Position numbers and translations under genes: made by a program
NCBI GenBank assembly: GCA_020631555.1
Contig: JAHDGY010000015.1
Coordinates: 1 to 45,257 of the forward strand
Source: Flavobacteriales bacterium
Lineage (GTDB): Bacteria > Bacteroidota > Bacteroidia > Flavobacteriales_D > Parvicellaceae
Reading direction: 5' to 3'
DNA: 45,257 bases
Notes under the pieces: model-generated
Database searches by the model: none
Told to the model about the DNA's origin: nothing
Seen by the model: only the letters and a program-made list of their open reading frames with translations
Part shown: piece after piece, positions 1 to 8,748 of the stretch
Layout of the letters: each line of letters begins with the position of its first letter
Position numbering within the stretch: position 1 is the stretch's first letter

Positions 1-165
1 CTAAACAACAAACCGAGATTGGAATATTTCAATGGATTGAAACATGGTACAATCGCAATCGAAGACATTCCGCTTTGGGAAAGCTAACTATTTGCGAATT
101 CAATAATCTAAATAATATCAAAAATGTCGCTTAACTAATTTGTCTACTTTTTTGTAGGAAGTACA
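1..165 (+). mobile_element. IS3-family element, 3' remnant
   Basis: The frame from position 3 to the TAA at 132-134 reads as the C-terminus of an IS3-family (IS150-like) orfB transposase: WIETWYNRNRRHSALGKL is the usual end of the DDE integrase domain. After the stop, about 30 bases ending in GTACA look like the right terminal inverted repeat. The window starts inside the element, so the 5' part is not visible. A closely related copy of the same end lies at 27432-27591. Whether the part outside the window is intact cannot be judged. Confidence 0.75.
3..134 (+). pseudogene. IS3-family transposase orfB, C-terminal fragment
   Basis: These are 43 codons plus the stop, open at the window edge. 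The residues WYNR-x-RRHSALG are diagnostic of the IS3 integrase C-terminus, just after the catalytic glutamate region. It could be the tail of an intact transposase that continues beyond the window. It is listed as a fragment because only this part is present here. Confidence 0.7.
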
Positions 166-234
166 AGTACCTTATGGATAGTGGATTAGATTGTAAATTG
201 GGTTGATCTAAAGAGAGTTAATAAACAAACGAAA

Positions 235-262
235 AACGGTCAACAGAATTCTGTTGACCGTT
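235..262 (-). terminator. Perfect hairpin terminator after tRNA-Gln
   Basis: A 28-base perfect inverted repeat (arms start AACGGTCAACAG) lies just downstream of the minus-strand tRNA-Gln. On the minus strand it is followed by a T-run (TTTTC), and on the plus strand by AATTTTTT. It can therefore act as a Rho-independent terminator for the tRNA and could be bidirectional. Confidence 0.75.
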
Positions 263-273
263 AATTTTTTCAG

Positions 274-346
274 TTGTCCCACTAGGGCTCGAACCTAGAC
301 TCTTCTGAACCAAAATCAGACGTGTTGCCAGTTACACCATGGGACA
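274..346 (-). tRNA. tRNA-Gln (TTG)
   Basis: On the minus strand the 73 bases fold as a cloverleaf. The 7-bp acceptor stem is TGTCCCA/TGGGACA with discriminator A. The anticodon arm TCTGA-TTTTGGT-TCAGA carries anticodon TTG (Gln), and the T arm is CTAGG-TTCGAGC-CCTAG. CCA is not encoded. A strong hairpin terminator follows. Confidence 0.95.
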
Positions 347-440
347 AATTGCGGGCGCAAATATATAAAAGTTTTACACTACTGATACAAAGATTTTAAG
401 GAGGTTATTCATAATAATTTCCGAAAAAATGCGTATAGAC

Positions 441-471
441 TTGGTTTTTTAGTAAATAGAGTATATTTTTG
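441..471 (+). promoter_or_regulatory. Bacteroidota-type promoter of the acidic lipoprotein gene
   Basis: TTG at 441-443 and TATTTTTG (TAnnTTTG) at 464-471 are separated by 20 bases, the usual spacing of the Bacteroidota -33/-7 pair. Transcription would start near 477, about ten bases before the ATG at 489. Confidence 0.55.
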
Positions 472-488
472 ATTTAAAACGATTGATT

Positions 489-803
489 ATGGATGGTAGA
501 AAAAAATTCGGATTTTTGGGGTTGATGTTTTTATCTCTTTGTTTGATTGTAGCATCTTGTACCAAGGAGCCTGTGCTGGAGCCAAATGGGACTGAAGATG
601 GTGGAATTCTTAAGTCTGGAGAGGTTGAAGGTGTTAGCGATCATGACGAGATTGGTACTATCATTGACGGAGGCGAGTACGAAGGATCAGAAACTGATGA
701 AGAAGACACCTACACTGAGGAAGATGGAATTGGAAATAGTATTTCCGGAGGTAGAGATGAAGTAGAAGACGAGCAAGAAGATGAAGGGGACGGAGGAATT
801 TAA
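489..803 (+). CDS. Small acidic lipoprotein of unknown function
   Basis: The product has 104 residues if translation starts at ATG 489; an in-frame TTG two codons earlier is less likely. A basic start (DGRKK), a hydrophobic stretch and the lipobox VASC with Cys24 indicate a type II signal peptide and lipid attachment. The mature part of about 80 residues is dominated by Asp, Glu and Gly with no aromatic core, so it looks disordered and strongly negative. No family was recognised. It has its own promoter just upstream and a good terminator downstream, so it appears to be a single-gene transcript. A role in cation binding or at the cell surface would be guesswork. Confidence 0.7.
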   Translation: MDGRKKFGFLGLMFLSLCLIVASCTKEPVLEPNGTEDGGILKSGEVEGVSDHDEIGTIIDGGEYEGSETDEEDTYTEEDGIGNSISGGRDEVEDEQEDEGDGGI

Positions 804-850
804 TCTGGCGACTTCGGGTTGTTAATTAAATTAATCCAAGAAAATATTTA

Positions 851-877
851 GAGGGCGCGGTTAGCGCCCTTTTTTTG
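851..877 (+). terminator. Rho-independent terminator after the acidic lipoprotein gene
   Basis: GGGCGC (853-858), loop GGTTA and GCGCCC (864-869) form a GC-rich 6-bp stem that runs directly into seven to eight T residues. It lies between the convergent lipoprotein gene and thiL. Confidence 0.8.
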
Positions 878-882
878 TTTCT

Positions 883-1935
883 CTATTCTTCTTCGGGTTT
901 GATTCCATTCCAGCCTTGAGCTTTCAATTCAATACTATGTCCATCTTTAAGAATTAAATTTTCTCCGAAAGACTTATCTGTGATGTGGCCAATTACTGTC
1001 ATATGGGGATTACCTTTTATTTTGTCAAAATCTTTGGTGCTAACCGTGAAAAGTAGTTCATAATCTTCTCCGCCATTTAGAACCACTGTTGTTGGGTTCA
1101 GATTAAAGTCTATTGCTAGTTGCACGGTAGTTGGATCAATTGGAAACTTGTCTTCGTAAAGGTTTACACCGACTTGAGAGGCTTCACAAATGTGTTTTAT
1201 TTCAGATGATAAGCCATCAGAAATGTCGATCATGCTAGTAGGAGTAACTTCAAGCTCATTAAGAAATCTAATTATATCTGCCCTAGCTTCTGGTTTTAGC
1301 TGGCGTTCCAAAACGTAGTCATTCCCGTCGAGATCAGGTTGAATGTTCGGGTTAGCTTTCCAAACTGTTTTCTCTCGGTTTAATAATTGAAGGCCCATAT
1401 AGGCACTGCCTAAATCACCTGTTACAACAACCAAGTCGTTGTCGTTAGCTCCTTTGCGACAAAATGCACTATTAGGAGTTGTTGTTCCGAGTGCGGTGAT
1501 ACTTATAACAAGTCCAGTTTCGGAACCGGTGGTATCGCCACCTATGATGTCTACTCCGTATGTGTCACATGCCAAAGTAATTCCTTGATACAGCTCGTCA
1601 ACGGCCTCAATGGAAAACTTGCTTGAAATTCCTAAAGACACGGTGATTTGCTGTGGTTTTCCACCCATTGCAATAATGTCCGATAAATTCACAACGACTG
1701 ATTTATATCCCAGGTGTTTCAACGGGGTATAGCTTAAATCAAAGTGAATTCCTTCCAGAAGCAAATCGGTGCTAATTAAAGTTTCTTGGTCAGCATCATA
1801 TTTAACTATTGCGGCATCATCTCCTATTCCCTTAACAGTAGACTTGTTTCGGATTGTTACTTTTTCCGTCAAATGATTGATTAGGCCGAATTCGCCCAGA
1901 GTACTAATTGGCGTTTGCGTTTCATTCGTATTCAT
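883..1935 (-). CDS. thiL: Thiamine-monophosphate kinase ThiL
   Basis: A 350-residue protein of the PurM/AIR synthase-like fold. It phosphorylates thiamine monophosphate to thiamine pyrophosphate with ATP, the last step of TPP synthesis, in the cytosol. Family marks are the N-terminal LGEFGLI, the metal/ATP motif GIGDDAA near residue 37, STDLLLEGIHF, the NLSDIIAMGG helix, GGDTTGS and the C-terminal LNGGEDYELLFT. Full length for the family. It is alone on the minus strand, divergent from the suf genes and convergent with the lipoprotein gene. TATCTTTG at 1947-1940 lies only four bases before the ATG, so the mRNA may be leaderless. It supplies TPP for enzymes such as PdhA and MenD encoded in this window. 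Confidence 0.95.
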   Translation of the reverse strand: MNTNETQTPISTLGEFGLINHLTEKVTIRNKSTVKGIGDDAAIVKYDADQETLISTDLLLEGIHFDLSYTPLKHLGYKSVVVNLSDIIAMGGKPQQITVSLGISSKFSIEAVDELYQGITLACDTYGVDIIGGDTTGSETGLVISITALGTTTPNSAFCRKGANDNDLVVVTGDLGSAYMGLQLLNREKTVWKANPNIQPDLDGNDYVLERQLKPEARADIIRFLNELEVTPTSMIDISDGLSSEIKHICEASQVGVNLYEDKFPIDPTTVQLAIDFNLNPTTVVLNGGEDYELLFTVSTKDFDKIKGNPHMTVIGHITDKSFGENLILKDGHSIELKAQGWNGIKPEEE

Positions 1936-1939
1936 GGGC

Positions 1940-1947
1940 CAAAGATA
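1940..1947 (-). promoter_or_regulatory. -7 element (TATCTTTG) immediately before thiL
   Basis: TATCTTTG on the minus strand fits TAnnTTTG and ends four bases before the thiL ATG. No clear TTG stands 19-21 bases upstream, so the -33 half is weak. If used, transcription would start at or next to the start codon. Confidence 0.4.
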
Positions 1948-2030
1948 GAAGCAATTGAGGTTGAATAAGGTTTATCTACCAAATAATCAGAGGGGCGAAG
2001 GGCAAGGGGCTTTATTGGATGGAATAAACG

Positions 2031-2062
2031 TTTGGGCTAGTGATCCAATTTAGGTAACTTTG
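2031..2062 (+). promoter_or_regulatory. Promoter of the suf operon
   Basis: TTTG at 2031-2034 and TAACTTTG at 2055-2062 are 20 bases apart, a good match to the Bacteroidota consensus. The start site would be near 2068, giving a leader of about 40 bases before the ATG at 2108. No IscR- or Fur-like palindrome was recognised around it. Confidence 0.6.
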
Positions 2063-2107
2063 CACAATTATTTGGCTTTATTTAAAACGGGTCTAAATAG
2101 ATAAAGT

Positions 2108-2431
2108 ATGATTACTGTAACCGATAGTGCAAAGCAAGAAGCTCAAAAATTGATGTCGCAGGACGGTAAAGAAGGATACTTCATTCGTGTTGGTGTTAAG
2201 GGCGGAGGCTGTTCTGGCTTGATGTATGAGCTGGATTTTGATAATCAGGAAAAAGAAGGAGACAAATCGTTTGAGCACAACGGGGTCAAAGTTGTGGTTA
2301 ATAAACAAAGTTATTTGTATCTGGTCGGAACCACTTTGGATTTTAGCGGAGGGTTAAACGGAAAAGGGTTTGTATTTAGTAATCCAAATGCTGACCGGAC
2401 CTGTGGGTGTGGTGAAAGCTTTTCAATTTAA
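2108..2431 (+). CDS. A-type iron-sulfur carrier protein (IscA/SufA/ErpA family)
   Basis: A 107-residue HesB/IscA-type protein with the three conserved cysteines: Cys35 in GGGCSGL, and Cys99 and Cys101 in the C-terminal CGCGESF. A-type carriers take Fe-S clusters from the SufBCD scaffold and deliver them to target proteins. It is the first gene of the suf cluster, 31 bases before sufB, and follows the operon promoter. Whether it is functionally SufA, ErpA or IscA cannot be told from sequence alone, so no symbol is given. Full length for the family. Confidence 0.93.
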   Translation: MITVTDSAKQEAQKLMSQDGKEGYFIRVGVKGGGCSGLMYELDFDNQEKEGDKSFEHNGVKVVVNKQSYLYLVGTTLDFSGGLNGKGFVFSNPNADRTCGCGESFSI

Positions 2432-2462
2432 TATGATTCAATAGACCAATTTTAAGGTAAGG

Positions 2463-3908
2463 ATGGGATATACAGAGGAAGAGTTAAAACAAGACCTAGA
2501 GAATAAAGAATACGAGTTTGGTTTTGTTACCAATGTTGAGTCGGATAAAGTTGCTCCTGGATTAAATGAAGAAGTGATTCGGACTATTTCTCAAAAGAAG
2601 AATGAACCTGATTGGCTGCTTGATTTTAGACTTAAAGCGTTCAAAATTTGGCAGAAAAAGGCAGAACCAGAATGGGCGCATGTTGATTACGAAAAGCCCG
2701 ATTTTCAAAGTATTAGCTATTATTCTGCTCCTAAACAAAAGAAAGAGTTAAAGAGCCTAGACGAGGTAGATCCTGAGATTCTTAAAACCATGGATAGGCT
2801 AGGAATTTCTTTGGAGGAACAGAAACGCTTAAGTGGAGTTGCGGTTGATTTTGTTTTAGATTCAGTTTCGGTGGCAACATCTTTCAAGGAAAAACTCGGT
2901 GAGCTCGGGATAATTTTTTGTTCATTTAGTGAAGCGGTTCAGGAACATCCTGAATTGGTAAGAAAGTATTTAGGAACAGTAGTTCCGACGACGGACAATT
3001 TTTATGCGGCACTAAATTCCGCTGTTTTTACCGATGGTTCATTTTGTTACATTCCAAAGGGAGTTAGATGTCCGATGGAATTGTCGACCTACTTTAGAAT
3101 AAATGAAGCAGGAACAGGCCAGTTTGAAAGGACCTTGGTTGTTGCAGATAAAGAGAGTTATGTAAGTTATTTGGAGGGATGTACGGCTCCACAAAGAGAT
3201 GAAAACCAATTACATGCCGCAGTTGTGGAGTTGATAGCTCTAGATGACGCGGAAATAAAATATTCGACAGTCCAGAATTGGTATCCTGGGGACAAAGAAG
3301 GCAAAGGTGGGGTATTCAACTTTGTGACAAAAAGAGGAGTTTGCCATAAAAACTCAAAGATCTCATGGACTCAGGTTGAAACCGGTTCAGCTGTGACTTG
3401 GAAGTACCCTTCTTGTATTTTGAAAGGAGACAATTCAATCGGAGAATTCTATTCTGTTGCAGTAACGAACAATTTGCAACAAGCGGATACGGGAACAAAG
3501 ATGATCCACATAGGAAGAAATACTTCGAGTACCATAATTTCTAAAGGAATTTCTTCTGGTAAGAGTCAAAACTCCTATCGGGGATTGGTTAAAATTGCCA
3601 AGAGTGCCCAAGGTGCTAGAAATTTTTCTCAGTGTGATTCGCTGCTGATGACAGATACTAGTGGTGCGCATACATTTCCATACATCGAGTGTGAAAACGC
3701 GTCTGCAAAAATAGAACATGAGGCCACAACAAGTAAAATAGGAGAGGATCAAATTTTCTATTGTTTGCAAAGGGGAATAGATGAGGAGAAAGCCATTAGC
3801 CTAATTGTAAATGGTTATGCTAAAGAAGTATTGAATAAGCTTCCTATGGAATTTGCTGTAGAGGCGCAAAAGTTATTGGAAATAAGCCTAGAAGGGTCAA
3901 TTGGATAA
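2463..3908 (+). CDS. sufB: Fe-S cluster assembly scaffold SufB
   Basis: The 481-residue SufB is the core scaffold subunit of the SufBC2D complex, on which sulfur from SufS and iron are combined. The family C-terminal beta-helix is clear: SYLEGCTAP, the run [19 protein letters not shown] (with KISWTQ as written here), [13 protein letters not shown], and the end [25 protein letters not shown]. The length is normal for Bacteroidota. It is followed after 12 bases by sufC, inside the plus-strand operon that begins at 2108. No truncation or frameshift is seen. Confidence 0.97.
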   Translation: MGYTEEELKQDLENKEYEFGFVTNVESDKVAPGLNEEVIRTISQKKNEPDWLLDFRLKAFKIWQKKAEPEWAHVDYEKPDFQSISYYSAPKQKKELKSLDEVDPEILKTMDRLGISLEEQKRLSGVAVDFVLDSVSVATSFKEKLGELGIIFCSFSEAVQEHPELVRKYLGTVVPTTDNFYAALNSAVFTDGSFCYIPKGVRCPMELSTYFRINEAGTGQFERTLVVADKESYVSYLEGCTAPQRDENQLHAAVVELIALDDAEIKYSTVQNWYPGDKEGKGGVFNFVTKRGVCHKNSKISWTQVETGSAVTWKYPSCILKGDNSIGEFYSVAVTNNLQQADTGTKMIHIGRNTSSTIISKGISSGKSQNSYRGLVKIAKSAQGARNFSQCDSLLMTDTSGAHTFPYIECENASAKIEHEATTSKIGEDQIFYCLQRGIDEEKAISLIVNGYAKEVLNKLPMEFAVEAQKLLEISLEGSIG

Positions 3909-3920
3909 AACAGTCAAACA

Positions 3921-4676
3921 ATGCTTGAAATAAAGGAATTACGGGCAGAAATTGCCGGCAAGGAAATTTTGAAAGGGATTAACCTTTCTGTAGGGGCCGG
4001 TGAGGTTCATGCAGTTATGGGGCCCAATGGTTCAGGAAAAAGTACATTGTCGGCCGTGTTAGCAGGGCGTGATGATTATGAAGTTACTGGAGGAGAGGTT
4101 GTTTATCAAGGGAAGGATTTGCTTGATATGGACCCGGAAGAGCGGGCTTGGGAAGGTGTTTTTCTTGCTTTTCAGTATCCTGTAGAAATACCAGGGGTTA
4201 GCAATTTAAATTTTTTGAAGGCTGCAATTAATTGCAAGAGAGAACATCTAGGCCAGGAACCTATCTCTGCTAAGGAATTTTTAGGAATGGTCAAGGAGAA
4301 GTCTAAGTTAGTTGAATTGGATTCAAAGTTAGCCAATCGCGCAGTCAACGAAGGATTTTCTGGGGGCGAGAAGAAGCGAAACGAAATTTTTCAGATGGCC
4401 ATGCTAGAACCCAGTCTTTCTCTCTTAGATGAGACGGATTCGGGGTTAGATATAGACGCCTTAAGAATAGTTGCAAATGGAGTTAATACCTTGAAGAGTA
4501 GTAATACGGCTACTGTGGTGGTAACACATTATCAAAGGTTATTGGATTACATCGTTCCAGATTATGTTCACGTTTTATTTGACGGAAGAATCGTGAAAAC
4601 TGGTGGTAAGGAGCTAGCTCTTGAATTGGAGGAAAAGGGTTACGATTGGATTAAGAATGAACAGGTAGAAGTATAG
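3921..4676 (+). CDS. sufC: Fe-S cluster assembly ATPase SufC
   Basis: The 251-residue ABC-type ATPase of the SufBC2D scaffold; ATP binding drives the shape change that exposes the cluster assembly site. Walker A is GPNGSGKST (residues 34-42). The Q-loop region is FLAFQYPVEIPGV, the signature is FSGGEKKRNE, and Walker B plus the SufC-specific tail is LLDETDSGLDIDALR. There are no membrane segments, as expected for this soluble member of the ABC superfamily. It sits between sufB (12 bases) and sufD (3 bases) and is surely co-transcribed. Confidence 0.97.
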   Translation: MLEIKELRAEIAGKEILKGINLSVGAGEVHAVMGPNGSGKSTLSAVLAGRDDYEVTGGEVVYQGKDLLDMDPEERAWEGVFLAFQYPVEIPGVSNLNFLKAAINCKREHLGQEPISAKEFLGMVKEKSKLVELDSKLANRAVNEGFSGGEKKRNEIFQMAMLEPSLSLLDETDSGLDIDALRIVANGVNTLKSSNTATVVVTHYQRLLDYIVPDYVHVLFDGRIVKTGGKELALELEEKGYDWIKNEQVEV

Positions 4677-4679
4677 AGA

Positions 4680-5927
4680 ATGGCATCTGTAATTGAGAAT
4701 TTAGTCAATATTGCGGATAAAGCCCGTAGGGTAAGCGGTTTAATCCCATCTGATTCTTTAGAAAGATTGTTGGCTAACAATGTACCTTCTAGATTTGACG
4801 AAGAGTGGAAATACACCAATGTTGGCAAGGTATTGAAGCAGGATTGGACTGGTCAGGCAGTATATGATGAAGCAAACATTGAGCGGTTTTTGTTCAATGA
4901 TTTTGATGGCCATTTGGTTGTTTTGGTAAATGGAACTCTAGATCTTAGTTTATCTTCATTTAGTCAAGAAGATGGTTTGACCATTAAGCCTTTGGTTGAG
5001 GCTTCGCAGGAAGAATTGGCATTGAAGACTGTTGAAATTCAACAGGGGCTTTTTATTGATCTTAATGGGCATGGTTGTTCAGGTGGGGTTTTTCTTCATG
5101 TAGATAAAGGAGTTAAGGTGTCTAAGCCTGTTCACATCATCAATTTTTTGAATGGGGAAGGGTCAATGACTCAATCTAGGAATATTTTTGTTATTGAATC
5201 TTTTGGACAATGCGATGTAATTGAAACCTTTTGCAATGAATCGGGGGATAGAACTTTTCGAAATTCGGTTGCGGATTTTGTAGTGAAGGATGGTGGCCAG
5301 CTGCAGTATGATAAGGTGCAGCAAGACGGAATAGCTGGACATCATGTGGCGACAGAGCGTGTGCATCAAAGCAGGGACAGCAGATTCGGAATTAATTCAA
5401 TTACCTTGGGTGGTAAGTTTGTTAGAAACAATTTGGAAATTGTTGTTGAGGGTGAAAATTGCCATTCCGAATTGAATGGTGTTTATTTGTTGAAGGGTAA
5501 GCAACATGTTGATAACCATACCAAGGTAGATCATAGAAAGGCTCATTGTACTTCAAGTGAATTATATAAGGGTATTATTGACGATCAAAGCACTGGAGTT
5601 TTTAATGGAAAGGTTTTGGTTCGTGAGAATGCTCAGAAAATAGAAGCTTACCAGCATAATAGTAATGTTTTACTGTCGGACTTTGCTGCAATAAATGCAA
5701 AGCCGGAGCTGGAAATATACGCGGACGATGTCAAGTGCAGCCATGGGTCAACCACTGGGCAATTGGATGAAGAGGCGTTATTTTATCTACGATCCCGTGG
5801 AATTTCTGAATCTTTGGCGAAACAAATCTTGGTTCGGGCCTTCGTATCTGAAGTGATTGAAGAGATCAAAAACCTTTATGTTAAAGATAAAGTTGCTGAA
5901 TTGATTGATAAGCACTTTTCGGTGTGA
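4680..5927 (+). CDS. sufD: Fe-S cluster assembly protein SufD
   Basis: The 415-residue SufD pairs with SufB in the SufBC2D scaffold. N-terminal features such as SRFDEEWKYTNV and the C-terminal block DDVKCSHGSTTGQLDEEALFYLRSRGI are typical; the latter carries the conserved Cys-x-His of the SufB-SufD interface. The start is three bases after sufC. Its TGA overlaps a GTG in the next frame (GTGA, 5924-5927), the kind of junction seen with translational coupling. Confidence 0.96.
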   Translation: MASVIENLVNIADKARRVSGLIPSDSLERLLANNVPSRFDEEWKYTNVGKVLKQDWTGQAVYDEANIERFLFNDFDGHLVVLVNGTLDLSLSSFSQEDGLTIKPLVEASQEELALKTVEIQQGLFIDLNGHGCSGGVFLHVDKGVKVSKPVHIINFLNGEGSMTQSRNIFVIESFGQCDVIETFCNESGDRTFRNSVADFVVKDGGQLQYDKVQQDGIAGHHVATERVHQSRDSRFGINSITLGGKFVRNNLEIVVEGENCHSELNGVYLLKGKQHVDNHTKVDHRKAHCTSSELYKGIIDDQSTGVFNGKVLVRENAQKIEAYQHNSNVLLSDFAAINAKPELEIYADDVKCSHGSTTGQLDEEALFYLRSRGISESLAKQILVRAFVSEVIEEIKNLYVKDKVAELIDKHFSV

Positions 5928-5974
5928 CGCGAAAGCCTAATGAACCGGAAGGCGTAAACCTAAAAGAGCATACT

Positions 5975-7195
5975 ATGGAATTTGGACAGGACCTTAGAAG
6001 CGATTTTCCAACTTTAGCGCGATCAGTGCGTGGTAGCAGATTGTCCTACTTGGATAATGGCGCCACTTCTCAAAAGCCGCTACAGGTTATTCAAGTGGTA
6101 AGGAAATTCTACGAAGATCAGAATAGCAATATTCATCGCGGTGTTCATTTCCTCAGTCAGGAAGCCACAAGTTTATATGAAGAGGCGCGCGAAAAGATCA
6201 GGAAGTTTATAAATGCGGGTTCATTCAAGGAAGTAATAATCACATCGGGAACTACTGAGAGTATCAATTTGGTGGCTGACTGCCTCGAACGGTCTGAATT
6301 AAGAGCTGGTGATGAGGTTCTGATTTCGCATATGGAGCACCATAGTAATATTGTGCCTTGGCAGATGATTTGCGAGCGTATTGGCGCAAACTTGAAGGTG
6401 ATCCCCATAAATGAAATTGGAGAGCTTAAAACGGAGGAATTTGATCAGTTGTTCAACGAAAGGACCAAGCTCGTTGCAGTAACCCACGTTTCGAATTCTT
6501 TGGGCACAATTAACCCTGTCCAACGAATAATTCGTTTGGCGAAATCCGTGGGTGCAAAAGTACTACTTGATGGAGCGCAGGCTGTTCCCCACTTTTCGGT
6601 GGATGTAAAGGAACTAGATTGTGATTTTTATGCGTTTAGCGCACACAAAATGTTTGGGCCAACTGGAGTCGGTGTACTCTATGGCAAAAAGGCGATTTTA
6701 GACAAGCTGCCTCCATACAAGGGAGGTGGAGATATGATCGAGTCCGTTAGTTTTGAAAAGACCACGTACAACCAATTACCACATAAGTTTGAGGCCGGAA
6801 CACCAAATATTTGTGGAGTTTTGGGGCTTGGAGCGGCAATTGATTATATTAATGAAATTGGTTATTCTACAATTGAAAAAATGGAGAAGTCGGTTTACGA
6901 TTATGCCATGAGTGAATTGAAACAAATAGATCAAATTCGTTTTGTTGGACGGGCCGAACATAAAGTGGGGGTTATTTCGTTTTTGATGGGTGGGAGTCAT
7001 CCCTATGATGTAGGTACAATTTTGGATCAGATGGGTGTAGCAGTTAGAACTGGCCATCATTGCACTCAGCCGCTTATGGATCGTTACAATATTCCTGGAA
7101 CAATTAGAGCGTCACTGGCTTTTTATAACAATCAACAGGATATTGATGCCCTTGTCGAAGGGTTGAAAAAGTCAATAAAGATGCTGGGGATTTAA
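5975..7195 (+). CDS. sufS: Cysteine desulfurase SufS
   Basis: A PLP enzyme that removes sulfur from cysteine as a persulfide for SufBCD. The Schiff-base lysine is in FSAHKMFGPTGVG and the catalytic cysteine is in RTGHHCTQP, the class II (SufS) loop. Start: ATG 5975 gives 406 residues and an N-terminus (MEFGQDLRSDFPTL) that matches the family. A GTG at 5924 overlaps the sufD stop and would add 17 unusual residues; it is possible, because menD here also begins at a GTGA junction. No sufE or sufU, the usual sulfur acceptor, follows. The gene ends tail-to-tail with the next one, overlapping by four bases. Confidence 0.95.
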   Translation: MEFGQDLRSDFPTLARSVRGSRLSYLDNGATSQKPLQVIQVVRKFYEDQNSNIHRGVHFLSQEATSLYEEAREKIRKFINAGSFKEVIITSGTTESINLVADCLERSELRAGDEVLISHMEHHSNIVPWQMICERIGANLKVIPINEIGELKTEEFDQLFNERTKLVAVTHVSNSLGTINPVQRIIRLAKSVGAKVLLDGAQAVPHFSVDVKELDCDFYAFSAHKMFGPTGVGVLYGKKAILDKLPPYKGGGDMIESVSFEKTTYNQLPHKFEAGTPNICGVLGLGAAIDYINEIGYSTIEKMEKSVYDYAMSELKQIDQIRFVGRAEHKVGVISFLMGGSHPYDVGTILDQMGVAVRTGHHCTQPLMDRYNIPGTIRASLAFYNNQQDIDALVEGLKKSIKMLGI

Positions 7196-7575
7196 TTTTC
7201 AGAAAAGGAAGACAGCCATTTAACGGCGTCATCTTCTGAATTAAATGCTTTAACAGGATGTTCTGGCCGATCGACTTTGATATAATGATTGGCCAAAATT
7301 CTATTTGGCAATTCTTCTACTAAAAAAGCTTCGGCACTTCTTAAGTCCGCGCTTTGTCTGCGAGCCAGAAATTTCCGTGCTTTCTTTGATACTTTAATGT
7401 ATCCTGAACGTGCATCTGTCAAAATAGGAACTGTTTTACCTCCTGCTAAACGTTCAACGATCAAATGTATCTGAAGCACGTCTCGAAGCTGCAAACTAAT
7501 TTCGCTATTAGACCGAATTCTTACAAATTGTTTTTCTTCGTTATAGCTTATTTGAAGTTTTCTAAACTCAACCAT
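7192..7575 (-). CDS. Uncharacterised STAS/SpoIIAA-like (DUF7793-type) protein
   Basis: A 127-residue soluble protein. The shape resembles small SpoIIAA/STAS-like proteins common in Bacteroidota: a beta strand with VRIRSNSEISLQLRDVL, a middle GKTVPILTDARSGYIKVSKKARKFL, and the typical end HPVKAFNSEDDAVKWLSSF. The family assignment is from memory of the pattern and not certain, and no catalytic residues are evident. It lies convergent to sufS with a four-base overlap of the stops. No clear TAnnTTTG promoter was seen upstream. Confidence 0.7.
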   Translation of the reverse strand: MVEFRKLQISYNEEKQFVRIRSNSEISLQLRDVLQIHLIVERLAGGKTVPILTDARSGYIKVSKKARKFLARRQSADLRSAEAFLVEELPNRILANHYIKVDRPEHPVKAFNSEDDAVKWLSSFSEN

Positions 7576-7735
7576 TGCTTTATACCCTTTTTATACTCTT
7601 AAAACTAAAACCTTTGCGGTTGCCCTTCGTGGGTACTGAAATATAATGTTGGAATTGCGCGAATTTAAAAATAAAAGGCTTTCAAAGAAAGTGATTTGCC
7701 ACTTGTCCTTGATTTTGCAATTCGAAAACTAGTGA

Positions 7736-8191
7736 TTAGGCTAGTTCAGGTACTTCTTCTTCGGTAGGAGTGGGTGCTTCTAAGGTATTGCTCATCCATT
7801 TTGCGGTTTCCTTTGCAATAATGTCTTTTACGGTTTCTACTAACATTTCAAATGCCTTGTGGCCGCCATAATGAGCGGATTTCGTAAGAAATAGGTGTTT
7901 TTCGCGTTTCAACATTTCGGCTGCTGAGCGGTATTCAACCCAAAGTTCCTCGTACTTTTTCAATGAAATAAAGCCGGTGATTGCAGCAATAATTACACCG
8001 ATTCCTCCCATAATGTGGGTTATTTCAAGATGGTTTTCATCTACGAAATTACCCAGAAATGGAATCGTGAGTGCAAGACAGATTTCAAGAAACTTTAGTC
8101 TGTGAAACCACTTTTTGCAGGATCCGCTTTTACGGTCGTACCATTGAATTTGATCTTCGAGACGGGTAGAGATATATTGGTCTTGGTCCAT
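7736..8191 (-). CDS. DUF4231 / SLATT-like two-helix membrane protein
   Basis: A 151-residue protein with two adjacent hydrophobic helices (LEICLALTIPFLGNFV and IMGGIGVIIAAITGFISL). They are followed by the characteristic WVEYRSAAEMLKREKHLF helix and an acidic tail. This is the pattern of DUF4231, a member of the SLATT group of 2TM proteins; some SLATT proteins are membrane effectors beside nucleotide-sensing conflict systems. No SLOG, cyclase or other partner is adjacent here, so a housekeeping role is equally possible. A 12-bp palindrome, GCTGTTAACAGC, stands 33 bases before the start. Confidence 0.75.
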   Translation of the reverse strand: MDQDQYISTRLEDQIQWYDRKSGSCKKWFHRLKFLEICLALTIPFLGNFVDENHLEITHIMGGIGVIIAAITGFISLKKYEELWVEYRSAAEMLKREKHLFLTKSAHYGGHKAFEMLVETVKDIIAKETAKWMSNTLEAPTPTEEEVPELA

Positions 8192-8254
8192 AGGGTTTAG
8201 GGTCGTATCATTTGTACTCGTGAGGCTGTTAACAGCAAGTACATTGCAAATTAA

Positions 8255-8716
8255 CTATTTTATTATCGTTTTAAGCAGGTTGTACATTTTGTCGTCTGTT
8301 ATTGTGCATCCTTTGTTCAGCAAATCAAACAGCTCTTCTTCTCGTGTTTTTCGGTACGACTTTTTAGCTTGAAACGCAGTTAAATTTGTGAAATTACCTT
8401 GCAAGGCTTGTGCTATTTGATCTCTATCTTGTAAGTCAAAAGTATCTGACTTTAGAGCTATGAGGTGGGCTTCTGAATCGCTAAAATGAAAAATTTTGTA
8501 ATCCGATGAAGAGGAGTGCTCGATGTAGAAAATTTTGGATAATGATTTTTCTATTGCTACGTCGCTAAACTTCTCAAGATAGAGTTCGGCATCATTTGGA
8601 GATTCTTTTTTGATTTGCTCCCATCTTGGCGCGTCAATGCCGTTGGAAACTAAGAATTGAATGAATTCTGGTCGTAATTCTTCTAATTCTTCGTTGGTCA
8701 ATTTTCGGTACTTCAT
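8255..8716 (-). CDS. DUF6495 family protein
   Basis: A 153-residue soluble protein beginning MKYRKLTNEELEELRPEFIQFL, the hallmark start of a small Bacteroidota-restricted family annotated DUF6495. Later parts include the acidic/aromatic LSKIFYIEHSSSSDYKIFHF and a Lys/Arg-rich C-terminal helix. The function of the family is not known to me. The gene is transcribed in the same direction as tRNA-Cys upstream, but the terminator at 8749-8781 separates them. Confidence 0.75.
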   Translation of the reverse strand: MKYRKLTNEELEELRPEFIQFLVSNGIDAPRWEQIKKESPNDAELYLEKFSDVAIEKSLSKIFYIEHSSSSDYKIFHFSDSEAHLIALKSDTFDLQDRDQIAQALQGNFTNLTAFQAKKSYRKTREEELFDLLNKGCTITDDKMYNLLKTIIK

Positions 8717-8748
8717 AGTTCTTTACAGAAATATATCGACAGGAAACG

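Noticed and set aside
3435-3770. Minus-strand open frame of about 110 codons inside sufB
   Set aside because: It is fully covered by the well-conserved sufB frame; composition is that of an antisense shadow.
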